In this document: positions 1-9,093 of the stretch, one piece after another | How positions within the stretch are numbered: position 1 is the stretch's first letter | Layout of the letters: each line of letters opens with the position of its first letter | Origin: Coemansia sp. RSA 1804 | Taxonomy: Eukaryota; Kickxellomycota; Kickxellomycetes; Kickxellales; Kickxellaceae | Reading direction: 5' to 3' | Length of the DNA stretch: 21,675 nt | Assembly: GCA_027578815.1 (NCBI GenBank) | Contig: JANBTH010000298.1 | Location: 1 to 21,675 of the forward strand | The notes under the pieces: model-generated | Databases searched by the model: none | Told to the model about the DNA's origin: nothing | The model's input: the letters and a program-made list of their open reading frames with translations, nothing else | Made by a program: the position numbers and the translations under genes

Positions 1-321
1 TTATTTTCATGTATTAGAATTTTTGATTGTCTAAATACATGAATTTACATGTTCTTGCACAATACCACAAGTAATAAGGGTTAGTGGGATCCATGCAGGT
101 GAAAAAAGCTCCAAGCCTCAATATTGACAACACCCCTAAAACCGCCATCCAAGCCAACAATTACTTTTCGACAGATATCTTGTGTCTTTGCTTTCATCGT
201 TTTCTTTTCTCATTTTTATTCAACGCTCCTAACTGACTTCCAAAAGGCCACGGCGCTCTCTATACTTTCTCTTGTTCAATTGCTTATTTCTAGCTTTTTT
301 GCTTTTTATTTATCTATTCGC

Positions 322-1188
322 ATGTCGCACTACACACTGAATACACACCATATAGAGCCGCCTGCTGGCACGCACGTCAAGCTAAGCAGTGTTCCGCTTG
401 GAGAGTGGTATCCGTTCTTCATGCAATGGCAGGTCGCGGTTTTCATCTCTGTTGCCTACACTGTTCTCTCGTTCTACTTTAACCCAAAAACAAGCAAGCT
501 TTCGCGCGTGGAGGCAAAGCGCCAGAAGGTCGGAACTGGCGATCCGTCGCTAAAGAAGAAAGCCTTGACGCCGATGACCATGTTTGTTGTGTTCCACAAC
601 ACGGTGCTGGCCGTTTACTCAGCATGGGCATTCCGCAGTGTGTTTCCGCTGTTTGTGAGCAACATGCTGAAGAAGGGGTTCTCCGAGGGCATGTGTGACA
701 CGGATGGCACTGTTTGGAACTCTGCGCTTTTTGCGCACCTGTACTTGTTCTACCTGTCAAAGTACTACGAGCTTGTTGATACCGTTATTATTATTCTAAA
801 GGGACGCAAGGCCTCTCTTCTCCAGATATACCATCATGCCGGGGTTATTCTAATCACGTATGCAACAAACTACTTTGCCTCTAGTTCGGGCCTGTTTCTC
901 GTTTGGGAAAATACGGGAGTCCATACGATTATGTACACGTACTACGCGCTTACTGCGCTTGGATTCAATCCTCCGGGGAAGCAGTACCTGACATCGCTCC
1001 AGATCTTCCAGTTCCTGTTTGGTCAAGTCGTTCTTGTCGTCTATCTTGTTATCCCAGGTTGCCAGACGCAAAACCAGAACAAAGCTCAGTGGATTATGAC
1101 GGCATATCTTGTTCCGCTTATATATCTGTTTGCTCAGTTTTTCAAGAACACCTACAAGAGAAGCACTCTGTCAAAAAAGGACAAATGA
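322..1188 (+). CDS. ELO-family fatty acid elongase (3-ketoacyl-CoA synthase)
   Basis: Condensing enzyme of ER fatty-acid elongation, joining malonyl-CoA to a long-chain acyl-CoA. Numbering from the ATG at 322 (288 aa, normal for the family), the ELO signatures appear in order: KYYELVDT with the conserved E and DT, the histidine box as QIYHH (residues 168-172), then NTGVHTIMYTYY and a T-x-x-Q-I-x-Q-F motif. Several hydrophobic spans surround them and the C-terminus is lysine-rich (KRSTLSKKDK), as in ER-retained elongases. The reading frame stays open upstream to about 103, but there is no in-frame ATG before 322 and that extension looks like translated T-rich leader. Oddity: the first His of the usual HxxHH box is Gln, a variant known from PUFA-type elongases of fungi and protists. 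Chain-length specificity cannot be read from the sequence. An additional 5' exon is possible. Confidence 0.9.
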   Translation: MSHYTLNTHHIEPPAGTHVKLSSVPLGEWYPFFMQWQVAVFISVAYTVLSFYFNPKTSKLSRVEAKRQKVGTGDPSLKKKALTPMTMFVVFHNTVLAVYSAWAFRSVFPLFVSNMLKKGFSEGMCDTDGTVWNSALFAHLYLFYLSKYYELVDTVIIILKGRKASLLQIYHHAGVILITYATNYFASSSGLFLVWENTGVHTIMYTYYALTALGFNPPGKQYLTSLQIFQFLFGQVVLVVYLVIPGCQTQNQNKAQWIMTAYLVPLIYLFAQFFKNTYKRSTLSKKDK

Positions 1189-1264
1189 CAACTTTGATAG
1201 CTGATCTGATGATTACATGATCTGTGCGGTTATTCTGATAGCAAAACGATTTTTGAATCCTCAA

Positions 1265-1270
1265 AATAAA
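1265..1270 (+). terminator. Poly(A) signal of the elongase gene
   Basis: AATAAA lies 77 nt after the elongase stop codon, in the context TCAAAATAAA. The same ten bases recur after the Tom40 stop. Confidence 0.6.
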
Positions 1271-1418
1271 TGTTAATTTGCTTCTTTCATTACTTTGTGG
1301 TTTTTTTTTAAAAAAGATTTGCTATTGCACCTTTTGAATTGTATTTCTGCACTATCTAGCGGCGGTCATTAGTAGCTCGAGTAATCAGGTGGATATCGGA
1401 GTGGAGGAATCATTGGAA

Positions 1419-1925
1419 ATGCCACTCTATGAACTCGTTTGCATTGCGCGGTCAGGTTTGACGCAGGTAGGGTTATCCGCTTAAAGTATTGAGCGTTTTG
1501 GAAATGGCAGCCAGGGCTTCAGTGCCACGGGGAAATTCCGAAGCGCGTAATTTTAAATTATGTGTTGGAACCCCCTTGCCAATATCTGTGACTAAATAAA
1601 GTGGTGGGTCTATTTCTTATTTACATCGTTGTAGAGGTCTCTTGAGGGGTTGCTAAAGAAGTCGGCAGAAACCGTTCTGGATCGCGGGGGTGCTGTTCGC
1701 GGATTTGTCAATATGGGCATGGATCAGCCGCTACAATACCGTATGAAGCGGCATATGGAGTACCACACGCGCGGCACAGTCTGGCTCATGCACTACTACA
1801 CCAACCCAAAGACATCCGAGCTGCTAAAGAACAGTCTCAAAGTGGACATTCGTGTTGTTCGATGCAACGTGGTCAAGGTTGCTGACAGGCTCAGACAGAT
1901 GGTTAGCACCGGCGACAACATTTGA
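1419..1925 (+). CDS. MRP17: Mitochondrial small-subunit ribosomal protein bS6m (Mrp17), two exons
   Basis: Component of the mitochondrial ribosome small subunit, homologous to bacterial S6. Exon 1 (1419-1466) encodes MPLYELVCIARSGLTQ, the typical bS6m opening. A GT-AG intron (1467-1634, 168 nt, donor GTAGGG, acceptor GTTGTAG) follows in phase 0. Exon 2 (1635-1925) continues RSLEGLLKKSAETVLDRGG, then VRGFVNMG and the conserved block DIRVVRCNVVKV. The spliced product is 112 aa, near the fungal family length of about 110-130. Both exon phases agree and the joined N-terminus matches the family, so the model is well supported without transcripts. It sits 230 bp after the elongase on the same strand. 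No separate cleavable presequence is visible, which is normal for this family. Confidence 0.87.
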
Positions 1926-2713
1926 TTTCTATATCAGCCATCAGCAGCGGATCATTACACCAGCTTTTTCATGTGCTATAGCGCCAGCTTTTTGAAAGAA
2001 ATGATAAAGTATAACACGCAATTGTGGGCCAAGTCTACTCTCGTACTTTGCTAACTGGGATTCGCGACATGGAAAACCATATTTTTAAAGAGGTGGTGGT
2101 CTGCAGTTGCTGAATAGCAGCCAAGCTTGCATACTTTTTTTAGTTTTAGTGTACAAGTACAACAACATGACAAAGCTAGGAAAAATAGGAGCCTAACATA
2201 ATCTATCTATGTAATTAGATTAAGCACACAGATTCTGATTGCGTATTGAAATTCTGGATAAGCAGCAGATTTTCTTTTGTTCTGAAAAAAGGAAAGTATT
2301 ATCACAGGTAATGCTTTCAGAAAAATGTTTTTTTTCTTCAGTAAGCTACAGCGTTATCTCTTCTCGATTTTTTGAATACTCTATAGCCCGTGTGCTGGTG
2401 AAGAAAAGGAAGGTCCTTTTTTGTAAAGAAATAAAGTATGTAACCCTTGACCGGTTCCCGTTCTATATTGCTTCTGCAAAGGTGATGTTAATCACGATCG
2501 AAATTCTTCAGGATTTCCAAACGCTTTGCCAGTCTCAGTCGGATGCTCTTGCGAATGCGGCCTTGGTTTTATGAGGTCGATGTGTGTTTGGAAAATAGCC
2601 AAAGTCGTCCAAAAGATAACGAATGTACCATCTAATTACGCCAGGATAGTAATCATATGCCCCTTTTGTGAGTGTAGGACTGTTAGCGACTTTTATACAG
2701 CAAGTGGCATAGA
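1926..2713 (+). other. Intergenic spacer with no recognised gene
   Basis: A 788-bp AT-rich spacer holding the MRP17 3' end and the Tom40 promoter. Reading frames here are short, start at non-ATG codons or overlap the Tom40 start, and have no recognisable family. A TATA-like run (TTTATACAG) lies about 20 nt before the Tom40 ATG. Confidence 0.6.
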
Positions 2714-3766
2714 ATGGCTTCGTACGCGCCGCAACCAGCTTCCGCAGAGACACATGGCGCAGCAGCCACCAGTGTCGCGGTGCCGAGCATCTCCGAGTTG
2801 GGCATCAGCCCCAAGGTGAACCTGGAGGAGGAGCTGCACTTCAAGTTCTGGAATCCGGTACACTACTTTAGGGCGCTCAATCAGCACCGCATGCGGCTGG
2901 GGCTTCCTAACCCAGGCCAGTTTGACATGCTGAACAAGGAGATCAAAATGACCATGGCAACGAACTTTATGGTCGAGGGTGGCCAGGCCGATCTTGCAAA
3001 GATCCTGTCGCCGAACTTCCAGACGATGCACACGTTCAAGCTGGGTCTCCCCGGCCAACCGTCGCTGTTTGAGTTTGCTGGCGTCTATGCAGACGAGGAT
3101 ACCCTGATGCACGCGAAGATGGACACAGAATTCAACTTGCAGGGCCGGGCGAACTATGCGCTGTCGAAGCAGCTCCAGCTGAAGGGCCAGGCGCAGCTTA
3201 TGGCCAGCAGTGACTCTCAGTCGATGGTGCAGCTAGAGTCCGAGTACACTGGGTCAGACTACACAGCCAATCTCAAGGCGATCAATGCCTCGCCTGTGGA
3301 CAGCACGGGCATATTTATTGCCAGCTACTTACAGTCAATTACCCACAAGCTTGGTGTCGGTGCAGAGTTTGTCTACCAGCGACCGATGCCCAAGGTGCAG
3401 GAGAGCACTCTTTCTCTTGCGCTGCGTTACCAGCCGACGGAGGATCGTGTGTTTACAGTTCAGACCCAGTCAACCAACGTGCTATCTGCGTCTTACTGGC
3501 GCAAGGTGTCGCCCAAATGCGAGGCCGGGGCTGAGCTGCAGGTTCTGAATGTGCCGTCGCAAGGCCGTCGCGAGGCAAGCTGCACCGTCGGCGTCAAATA
3601 CGACTTTGCTGCGTCGACTGTGCGGGCAATGGCCGACAACTTTGGCAAGGTCTCCATGCTGCTGGAAGAGAAGATTGCGCCTGGCTTTTCGTTCTTGATC
3701 TCGGGCGAGCTTGACCATCTCAAGGGAGAGAACAAGTTTGGCATTGGCCTCAACCTTGAGTCCTGA
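2714..3766 (+). CDS. TOM40: Tom40, channel of the mitochondrial outer-membrane translocase
   Basis: Beta-barrel pore of the TOM complex, the entry gate for nearly all nuclear-encoded mitochondrial precursors. It is 350 aa, close to yeast and human Tom40. A short A/S/T/P-rich N-terminus is followed by the family-typical start of the barrel (FKFWNPVHYFRALNQHRM), alternating-hydrophobic strands through the rest, and a C-terminus (GELDHLKGENKFGIGLNLES) carrying a final-strand beta-signal for sorting by SAM. The barrel is intact and single-exon. The ATG at 2714 is the first in frame and gives the expected length. VDAC is the other member of this fold superfamily, but the N-terminal and C-terminal motifs favour Tom40. 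Confidence 0.93.
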   Translation: MASYAPQPASAETHGAAATSVAVPSISELGISPKVNLEEELHFKFWNPVHYFRALNQHRMRLGLPNPGQFDMLNKEIKMTMATNFMVEGGQADLAKILSPNFQTMHTFKLGLPGQPSLFEFAGVYADEDTLMHAKMDTEFNLQGRANYALSKQLQLKGQAQLMASSDSQSMVQLESEYTGSDYTANLKAINASPVDSTGIFIASYLQSITHKLGVGAEFVYQRPMPKVQESTLSLALRYQPTEDRVFTVQTQSTNVLSASYWRKVSPKCEAGAELQVLNVPSQGRREASCTVGVKYDFAASTVRAMADNFGKVSMLLEEKIAPGFSFLISGELDHLKGENKFGIGLNLES

Positions 3767-3844
3767 ACATGCACGTACATAGAAGTTCTGCGAGTTCGTC
3801 TGGCTTTTGCCAGATCGATACATGAGCCTTTTCTTTGCTTTCAA

Positions 3845-3850
3845 AATAAA
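3845..3850 (+). terminator. Poly(A) signal of TOM40
   Basis: AATAAA lies 79 nt after the Tom40 stop, in the same TCAAAATAAA context as after the elongase. Confidence 0.6.
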
Positions 3851-5086
3851 GCTATCAATGCTTTGGTTTTCTGTTCTGTGTGTGGAAGATAGCATTTATC
3901 GGGATTCTGTGCTTAATTTGGATGACGGAATGCAGTGCGAGGAATTTTCCGCTGATAAAAAATTATGAGCCAAGCCCAGACGTCGTCATTCCGTGATTGG
4001 GACTGGTTGCTGCATTTTCTTGCGGCTTCCTGCCCAGTGATTGGCTGGCCTGCATGGTGGTTCAAATGGGCTTTAGTTTTTGTGTTTTTGGCAAGCCAAA
4101 ACAAAAGAAAGACAAAGAATCCCCGAAAGCAAGAAAAAGGCTGAATATGCCCAACAACAAAAACATCAACACTCCGCAAAACGAGGATTTCTCTCACTCG
4201 ATATCAAACCTTGTGCGAAAAAGGGCTGGCGGTTTCCCTCTTTTCTCTTCTTTTGAGCAACTTTTAACAGCATTATAGCCATTTCCATTTCTCTGCCTTT
4301 CTTCTATCTTCACCTCCCTTTATTTCCTTTCGTTCTCTTGCTTTGCTAAATCCATAGAAGCATATCCTTTTTTCTTTTACACGACGCACTAGCCCTGCAG
4401 TTCAAAGAGTCTTCTTCTTTTCTCTGTTTTTGGTCCTTTTAGGTAAGTGCAGGCTCCTGGAGCTTTTTCTATGTTTCTTTATTCACTGTTTCCAGGGTGA
4501 GACTCTGGCCAATACGCGGTGGTGTCTTTTCTCTTTTCTCTCCTCTTTGTTAAGCTTGGTTTGGTAGCGGCAGCTTTTATTGGCTTGTTTAGACTGTGTG
4601 TGTGTCCACAATGGAACAGTAATATGGCTTCTGTACAGTTGGAACGGACAATAGTGAAGCGCACCACAATAGCATATGAAGAAGAATGATGGACATGGCA
4701 GAGAGAAATGTGCTCTCCCTCCATACACGAGTCGAATACACTACTCTAATGCGCTGCTCTGCTGCTTATTGGTTTTTTGTGCGGTGGTTCCTTTTTTCTA
4801 TTTTTGATCCTTCTTTTTTGGGCTATTATCACAAAGCAAAGCATGCAACAATACGCCGTGGCTGGTATGCATTAGCAGACGGAGCAGGCGCAAAGTTGAA
4901 TTTTTTTGCCAAAACCAGATTATTTGTTTCTCTATTTCTGTGCCTATGCATTTTGTCTACAAACCGCACCCGAGCTAACTTTTCTAATTTTTCTTGTCTA
5001 ATAAGTGTATACTCTCTTTAGAAAACATAGAGTGCATCCTCTTTACATTCGCTTAACGAGTTAATCACCCTCTTCAGAGAACAGCC
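3851..5086 (+). promoter_or_regulatory. ECM33: Long pyrimidine-rich upstream region of the Ecm33-like gene with a probable leader intron
   Basis: A gene-free stretch of about 1.2 kb. Two inverted CCAAT boxes (ATTGG near 3994 and 4038) precede a long C/T-rich tract (about 4270-4440) of the kind found around transcription starts of strongly expressed fungal genes. A consensus donor GTAAGT follows at 4443. A GCTAAC branch-like motif lies near 4974 and a TAG acceptor at 5019-5021, so about 580 nt could be spliced out of the 5' leader. The remaining open frames are short and unrecognised. Confidence 0.45.
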
Positions 5087-6274
5087 ATGAAGTACGCTCT
5101 CGCCATTTCTGCTCTTGCCGCCCTGGCGGCTGGCGCAACCTCGTGCACCAAGACAATCAACGTCTCCAGCCAGAGCGATCTCCAGTCTATTAGCTCGTGC
5201 TCAACATTCAAGGCCGACATCGTCATCGATGGAGTCGAGGAGGAGGGCGTCGCTGGGCTGACCGCCATCTCTGTCGATGGCATTGAGGAAATCACCGGCT
5301 CGCTTGTGATCCAAAACCTGTACAACCTGGAGACAGTGACATTCCCCAGCCTCACTACCGCAGGCTCGCTCAAGATTCTCAACAACACCAAGGTCTATAA
5401 GCTTGACTTCCCAGCGCTTACATCCATTGACGATCTCCAGATTATCAACGATCCGAGTCTGCAGGAGTTCAACTACAAAAACATTAGCTCCATTGGCAAC
5501 TTCCAGATCATCAACACCCACATTGCCACCCTCAGTCCCTTTGTCGCGACCAAGGCCACCAACATTGAGATAGCGTCCAACAACCAGCTTAGCCAACTTG
5601 ACTTTAGCTCTGTGCAGCAGATGGCCGGATACATCAACATTGCCAACAACGGCAGGAACGCCAACATTTCCTTTGCCCGGTTGACCGCTGTTGGTGGCAA
5701 CGCATCTTTTGCCGACGCCTACGCGCTCGACATTGGCAAGCTCAGCACCGTTGCTGATGACTTTTCGCTGTACACCAACAAGCTGGATAATCTGACGGTC
5801 GCCTCTCTATCCCAGGCCAAGAAATCCATCACCCTGAGTGACAACGACTTTGAGGCGATCTCGTTCCCCAAGCTCACTACGATCGGCTCCTCGCTGAACA
5901 TTGCCAACAACACAAACCTCAATTCCATCTCCGGTACCACGTTCCCCAAGCTCACCACGATCCCCGGAAGCATGATCCTCGAGGGCAGCTTTGACAACAT
6001 CACCTTCCCCAGCCTCAAGTCCGTTGACGGACTGGTCAGTCTCTCCGGCAAAGGCAGGCTGACCTGCAAGGAAGCTACCAAGGAGCTGTCTGCCGCCGAC
6101 AAGATTGACTGCAGTCTTGAGACCATCGATGAAGAGTCCTCAAACAGCGGCGAGGAGGAAAACAGCAAGAGCCACAACAGCAGCGACAATAGCACGACAT
6201 CGGGTGCTTCGCAGACCGCTGCTATTGCTACGCTCTTTGGCGGTGCCCTTGCGCTTCTTGCTGCCTGTGTATAA
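5087..6274 (+). CDS. ECM33: Ecm33/Sps2-family GPI-anchored cell-wall protein
   Basis: Secreted surface glycoprotein needed for wall integrity in yeasts; its biochemical activity is not known. It is 395 aa. Residues 1 to about 17 form a signal peptide (MKYALAISALAALAAGATS). About 300 residues of receptor-L-domain/leucine-rich type follow, with recurring units such as GSLVIQNLYNLETVTFPSL, LTTIGSSLNIANNTNLNSI and LKSVDGLVSLSG, and many N-x-S/T sites. Cysteines sit near both ends of the domain, as in Ecm33. An S/N/E-rich stalk leads to a hydrophobic C-terminal tail (ATLFGGALALLAACV) preceded by small residues (SGAS), a classic GPI attachment signal. The start is fixed by the signal peptide. The upstream leader may be spliced. 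Confidence 0.9.
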   Translation: MKYALAISALAALAAGATSCTKTINVSSQSDLQSISSCSTFKADIVIDGVEEEGVAGLTAISVDGIEEITGSLVIQNLYNLETVTFPSLTTAGSLKILNNTKVYKLDFPALTSIDDLQIINDPSLQEFNYKNISSIGNFQIINTHIATLSPFVATKATNIEIASNNQLSQLDFSSVQQMAGYINIANNGRNANISFARLTAVGGNASFADAYALDIGKLSTVADDFSLYTNKLDNLTVASLSQAKKSITLSDNDFEAISFPKLTTIGSSLNIANNTNLNSISGTTFPKLTTIPGSMILEGSFDNITFPSLKSVDGLVSLSGKGRLTCKEATKELSAADKIDCSLETIDEESSNSGEEENSKSHNSSDNSTTSGASQTAAIATLFGGALALLAACV

Positions 6275-6732
6275 GGTTGCAACCAGCAAGCCGTGGCACT
6301 ATTTGTTCTGCAGCAAACCTTTATTTGATCTCTTTCATACCAGTAATGCTTTTCCCCTTTCTTTCCTTTCGCTCTTGTTCCAATGGAATTCCCTCAAAAC
6401 CTAGCGACAACAGTCCCTGGCAAAAAAAAAAAGTGTGGTTGGTGGTTGGGGTGTAGAACCCACACAAACTAACGAACCAGTGTAGAAAAATGGAGACTGG
6501 CAATTGGCCTTCAAAAGTGACTCACCTCAACAAGTCTTCCTGCTGGAAGAGATTTCTGGCTAGTCGGAACTCTAGGGACCGCTATGCCATCTCTCTTTCT
6601 TTGCTCTTTTGCAAACGTGCCTATACCCCTTTACTTGTCCCACATTCACTTGCCTTCTCTTTGTGAAATCCCGATCTTGCACACCAGCTTTCCTACGAGA
6701 TACCTCCAACGGTCTACAAAAATAGCAGAACG
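6275..6732 (+). other. Intergenic spacer between ECM33-like gene and TyrRS
   Basis: A 458-bp spacer holding the 3' end of the Ecm33-like gene, a 10-A run (about 6422-6431) and the TyrRS promoter with a C/T-rich stretch near 6580-6660. No AATAAA or gene was seen. Confidence 0.5.
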
Positions 6733-7908
6733 ATGAGCAAAGACACCACCGTACAGATGACACCCGAGGAGAAACTCAAGCTCATAACGCGCAATCTCCA
6801 GGAAGTCCTTGGCGGGGAGGAGCTGAAAAAGCTTCTCTCTGAGCGCGACATTAGTCTGTACTGGGGGACGGCGCCGACAGGCAAACCGCACATTGCCTAC
6901 TTTCTAGCAATGACAAAGATTGCAGATTTCCTGCAGGCCGGATGCCACGTGAAGGTCTTGATTGCAGATATCCACGCGTTCCTGGACAACCTAAAGTCGC
7001 CAATTGAGCTTGTCAAGCTGCGCGCACAGTACTACGAGCAAATAGTCAAATGCATGCTCAAGTCTATCGGCGTTCCCCTGGAAAAGCTCGAGTTTGTTAT
7101 TGGCAGCAGCTACGAGCTGACACCCGAGTTTACCATGGATAACTACAAGCTTGCCTCCTGCGTAACCGAGCACGATGCCAAAAAGGCGGGTGCTGAGGTT
7201 GTCAAGCAGTCCGACTCGCCGCCGCTCTCTGGGCTGCTGTATCCAGGTATGCAGGCACTCGACGAGCACTACCTGGGTGTCGATGCGCAGTTTGGCGGCG
7301 TCGACCAGCGCAAGATCTTTACATTTGCCGAAAAGTACCTACCGATTCTCGGATACAAGAAGCGTATCCACATGATGAACCCAATGGTCCCTGGGCTGCA
7401 GGGTGCCAAGATGTCCTCGTCCGATCCCGATTCGAAGATTGACTTGCTGGACAGCAAGAAGAGCGTGAAGACAAAGATCAACAAGGCGTTTTGCGAGGAA
7501 GGCAATGTTGAAACCAACGGCGTGCTGATGTTTGTAAAGCACGTTCTGTTTCCTATCAGCAGCCTGCGCGACGACAAGCCGGAGTTTGTGGTTGAGCGGC
7601 CCGAGAAATACGGCGGAAACACCGTTTACAGCGACTATGAATCGCTCGAGCGCGACTTTGCTGAGAAGAATGTGCATCCTGGCGATCTGAAGAACAGTGT
7701 ATCGTCGGCAATCAACATTCTCCTCGATCCCATCCGCGAGCATTTTGAGCAGCCAGAGATGCAGAAACTTTTGGCCGAAGCATACCCGGCACCAAAGGCC
7801 GTGGCCAAACCAGTGAAGCAGAAGAAGAAGCACAACAAGTGCCCCGAGGACCGGACAGCGCCAGCGGCGGAATCTGTTGAGGAGAAGCTTGCTGGCACAA
7901 CAATCTAA
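6733..7908 (+). CDS. TYS1: Cytosolic tyrosyl-tRNA synthetase
   Basis: Class Ic aminoacyl-tRNA synthetase that activates tyrosine with ATP and charges tRNA-Tyr in the cytosol. It is 391 aa, matching the yeast enzyme (about 394). The HIGH-equivalent motif appears as GKPHIAYF (HIAY at 53-56) and the KMSKS loop as KMSSS (226-230), the eukaryotic/archaeal form. Other landmarks are QFGGVDQRKIFTFAEKYLP in the tyrosine/tRNA-binding core and a lysine-rich C-terminal patch (KPVKQKKKHNK) typical of fungal cytosolic TyrRS. There is no mitochondrial presequence and no EMAP-II-like tail. The ATG at 6733 is the first in frame. The gene is uninterrupted. Confidence 0.96.
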   Translation: MSKDTTVQMTPEEKLKLITRNLQEVLGGEELKKLLSERDISLYWGTAPTGKPHIAYFLAMTKIADFLQAGCHVKVLIADIHAFLDNLKSPIELVKLRAQYYEQIVKCMLKSIGVPLEKLEFVIGSSYELTPEFTMDNYKLASCVTEHDAKKAGAEVVKQSDSPPLSGLLYPGMQALDEHYLGVDAQFGGVDQRKIFTFAEKYLPILGYKKRIHMMNPMVPGLQGAKMSSSDPDSKIDLLDSKKSVKTKINKAFCEEGNVETNGVLMFVKHVLFPISSLRDDKPEFVVERPEKYGGNTVYSDYESLERDFAEKNVHPGDLKNSVSSAINILLDPIREHFEQPEMQKLLAEAYPAPKAVAKPVKQKKKHNKCPEDRTAPAAESVEEKLAGTTI

Positions 7909-7909
7909 A

Positions 7910-7915
7910 AATAAA
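7910..7915 (+). terminator. Poly(A) signal almost touching the TyrRS stop codon
   Basis: AATAAA begins two bases after the TAA stop of TyrRS (7906-7908), implying a 3' UTR of only a few tens of bases. Confidence 0.55.
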
Positions 7916-9093
7916 CGACTATTTTTGCAAAACTAGGATCTGCCTTTTATTTTTGTTTACAAGTTGATGGAACATGGATGGTTTTTTAAGGATGCATAGG
8001 CGGTTTCTGTTTTTTTTGGTTGCAGTGCCTTTCGCACCAATGCTGATACAGCTTTAGTAGAGTCCTGGATGCTGGAGTTTCTGGGCAATGGTTTGTGGTT
8101 GGCGCCATCAATGCTCGAGATACACTGCATTGCAAAGCGTGTTGCTGCATCTCGTGTTGATTTTGTTTTTGGATGATTCACCCCGCACATGCACAGCATT
8201 TTCATATTCTTGCCTTTTTTAGTCGCGGCAGACCATGTTGCGCACCCACAGTCCACAGTCCACAGTCCACAGCCCACAGTCCACAGTCCACAGTCTACAG
8301 CCAACCAGGAAAGAATCGTCTCAGCATTGTGCCAGCAGTACTGGTCATGCCTTTTGTGCATCCTGCGGGCCATCGTATCTCTGTGCAAAGTGGATGGTAA
8401 TAAAACAGCTGTTCTTTTTCACAGAAATTGCGTGGAGACAGACAGGCTGGAAAGCGTGAACAGCACTCATAGAAAAGAAAGAACTGCAACAGATTCCATT
8501 GTTTCTGTTGACAATCGAGTCAAAATACCGTTCAAACGCAAACCTGAGGATCTAGAAGTTGGAAAGAGCATGGGGAAGTATGCAAATCACCCAGTCTGAT
8601 GTGAACAACAAGCTCTTCTGGCTCCATTTTTTCCCTGGGCATTGATCATTGTTTCCTTCATCAGTCTGGGTTGGAAAAGGAAGGGGTTAAGAGGGGTTGG
8701 CCAACTTTGTTTATGCCTCTTTCTTTTCCTCCTCCTTTTTTGTTTTTGCTTAGCTTTGCTTTCCTTTCCTTTCTTCTCCCAACCCCTCTTGGCTGTAGAT
8801 CGCTGTTACCTTCATATGTTCTAGGGATTAATTTTCTTGCTCCTTTTTTTCAACTTGAATTGTCTCATTCTAACTCTGTTTGCCGTAGTGGTATTGCTGC
8901 CCTGCTCTAAACGCATACTACTTCCAGTCCTGACGGCCAAGGCAGCGGTAGCGTCAACGTCTACAACAATATCAGCATAGGCATCGGCTGCACTGCGTGC
9001 TTGGCAACCGACCAGTCAGCACTCCAGCACACTCCTTTCAAGGCAGTCTTCGCACCTTACAGCACATATCACACAACCTGGCCACTGTGCACT
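7916..9093 (+). other. Gene-poor spacer with heptamer repeat and C/T-rich promoter tract
   Basis: A spacer of about 1.2 kb before the Kelch gene. It contains the CCACAGT repeat array (8246-8301), a strongly C/T-rich stretch (about 8690-8860) likely belonging to the Kelch-gene promoter, and an open but ATG-less extension of the Kelch frame (8911-9093). Several 60-140-codon open frames occur on both strands (for example 8189-8599 + and 7957-8388 -). None resembles a known family. Confidence 0.5.
8246..8301. repeat. 7-bp tandem repeat CCACAGT, eight copies
   Basis: Eight head-to-tail heptamers, 56 bp in all: six exact CCACAGT, one CCACAGC (copy 4) and one degenerate CTACAGC (copy 8). Because 7 is not a multiple of 3, any frame through it has a 21-nt, seven-residue period (PQSTVHS in the frame of 8189). 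Confidence 0.9.

Noticed and set aside
124..321. Upstream extension of the elongase frame beginning at TTG
   Set aside because: No in-frame ATG before 322; the translation is T-rich leader giving spurious hydrophobic residues, and 288 aa from 322 is normal for the family.
1467..1634. MRP17 and GET3 introns both 168 nt long
   Set aside because: Their sequences are not similar, so the equal length appears to be coincidence.
2239..2574. 111-codon plus-strand frame
   Set aside because: Starts at TTG, AT-rich low-information sequence, in the Tom40 promoter region, no recognisable domain.
2520..2753. Minus-strand frames near the Tom40 start, including a basic peptide reading GRIRKSIRLRLAKRLEILKN
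   Set aside because: It looked ribosomal-protein-like, but the pieces lie in different frames, lack a start, and would need to begin inside Tom40 coding sequence on the opposite strand. No family matched.
4055..4070. GGTTCAAAT resembling a tRNA B box
   Set aside because: No matching A box, acceptor stem or anticodon arm around it; no tRNA gene could be folded by eye anywhere in the window.
7957..8388. 143-codon minus-strand frame convergent with TyrRS
   Set aside because: N-terminal half is translated heptamer repeat (repeating Cys/Trp), the rest matches no known protein.
8189..8599. 136-codon frame with hydrophobic N-terminus across the heptamer array
   Set aside because: Repeat-derived middle, no recognisable family and no supporting signals; kept only as a question under the repeat finding.
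9001..9093. TTG-initiated N-terminal extension of the Kelch protein
   Set aside because: Non-ATG start is unlikely in a fungal nuclear gene; extension adds no domain. An upstream exon remains possible but cannot be shown.
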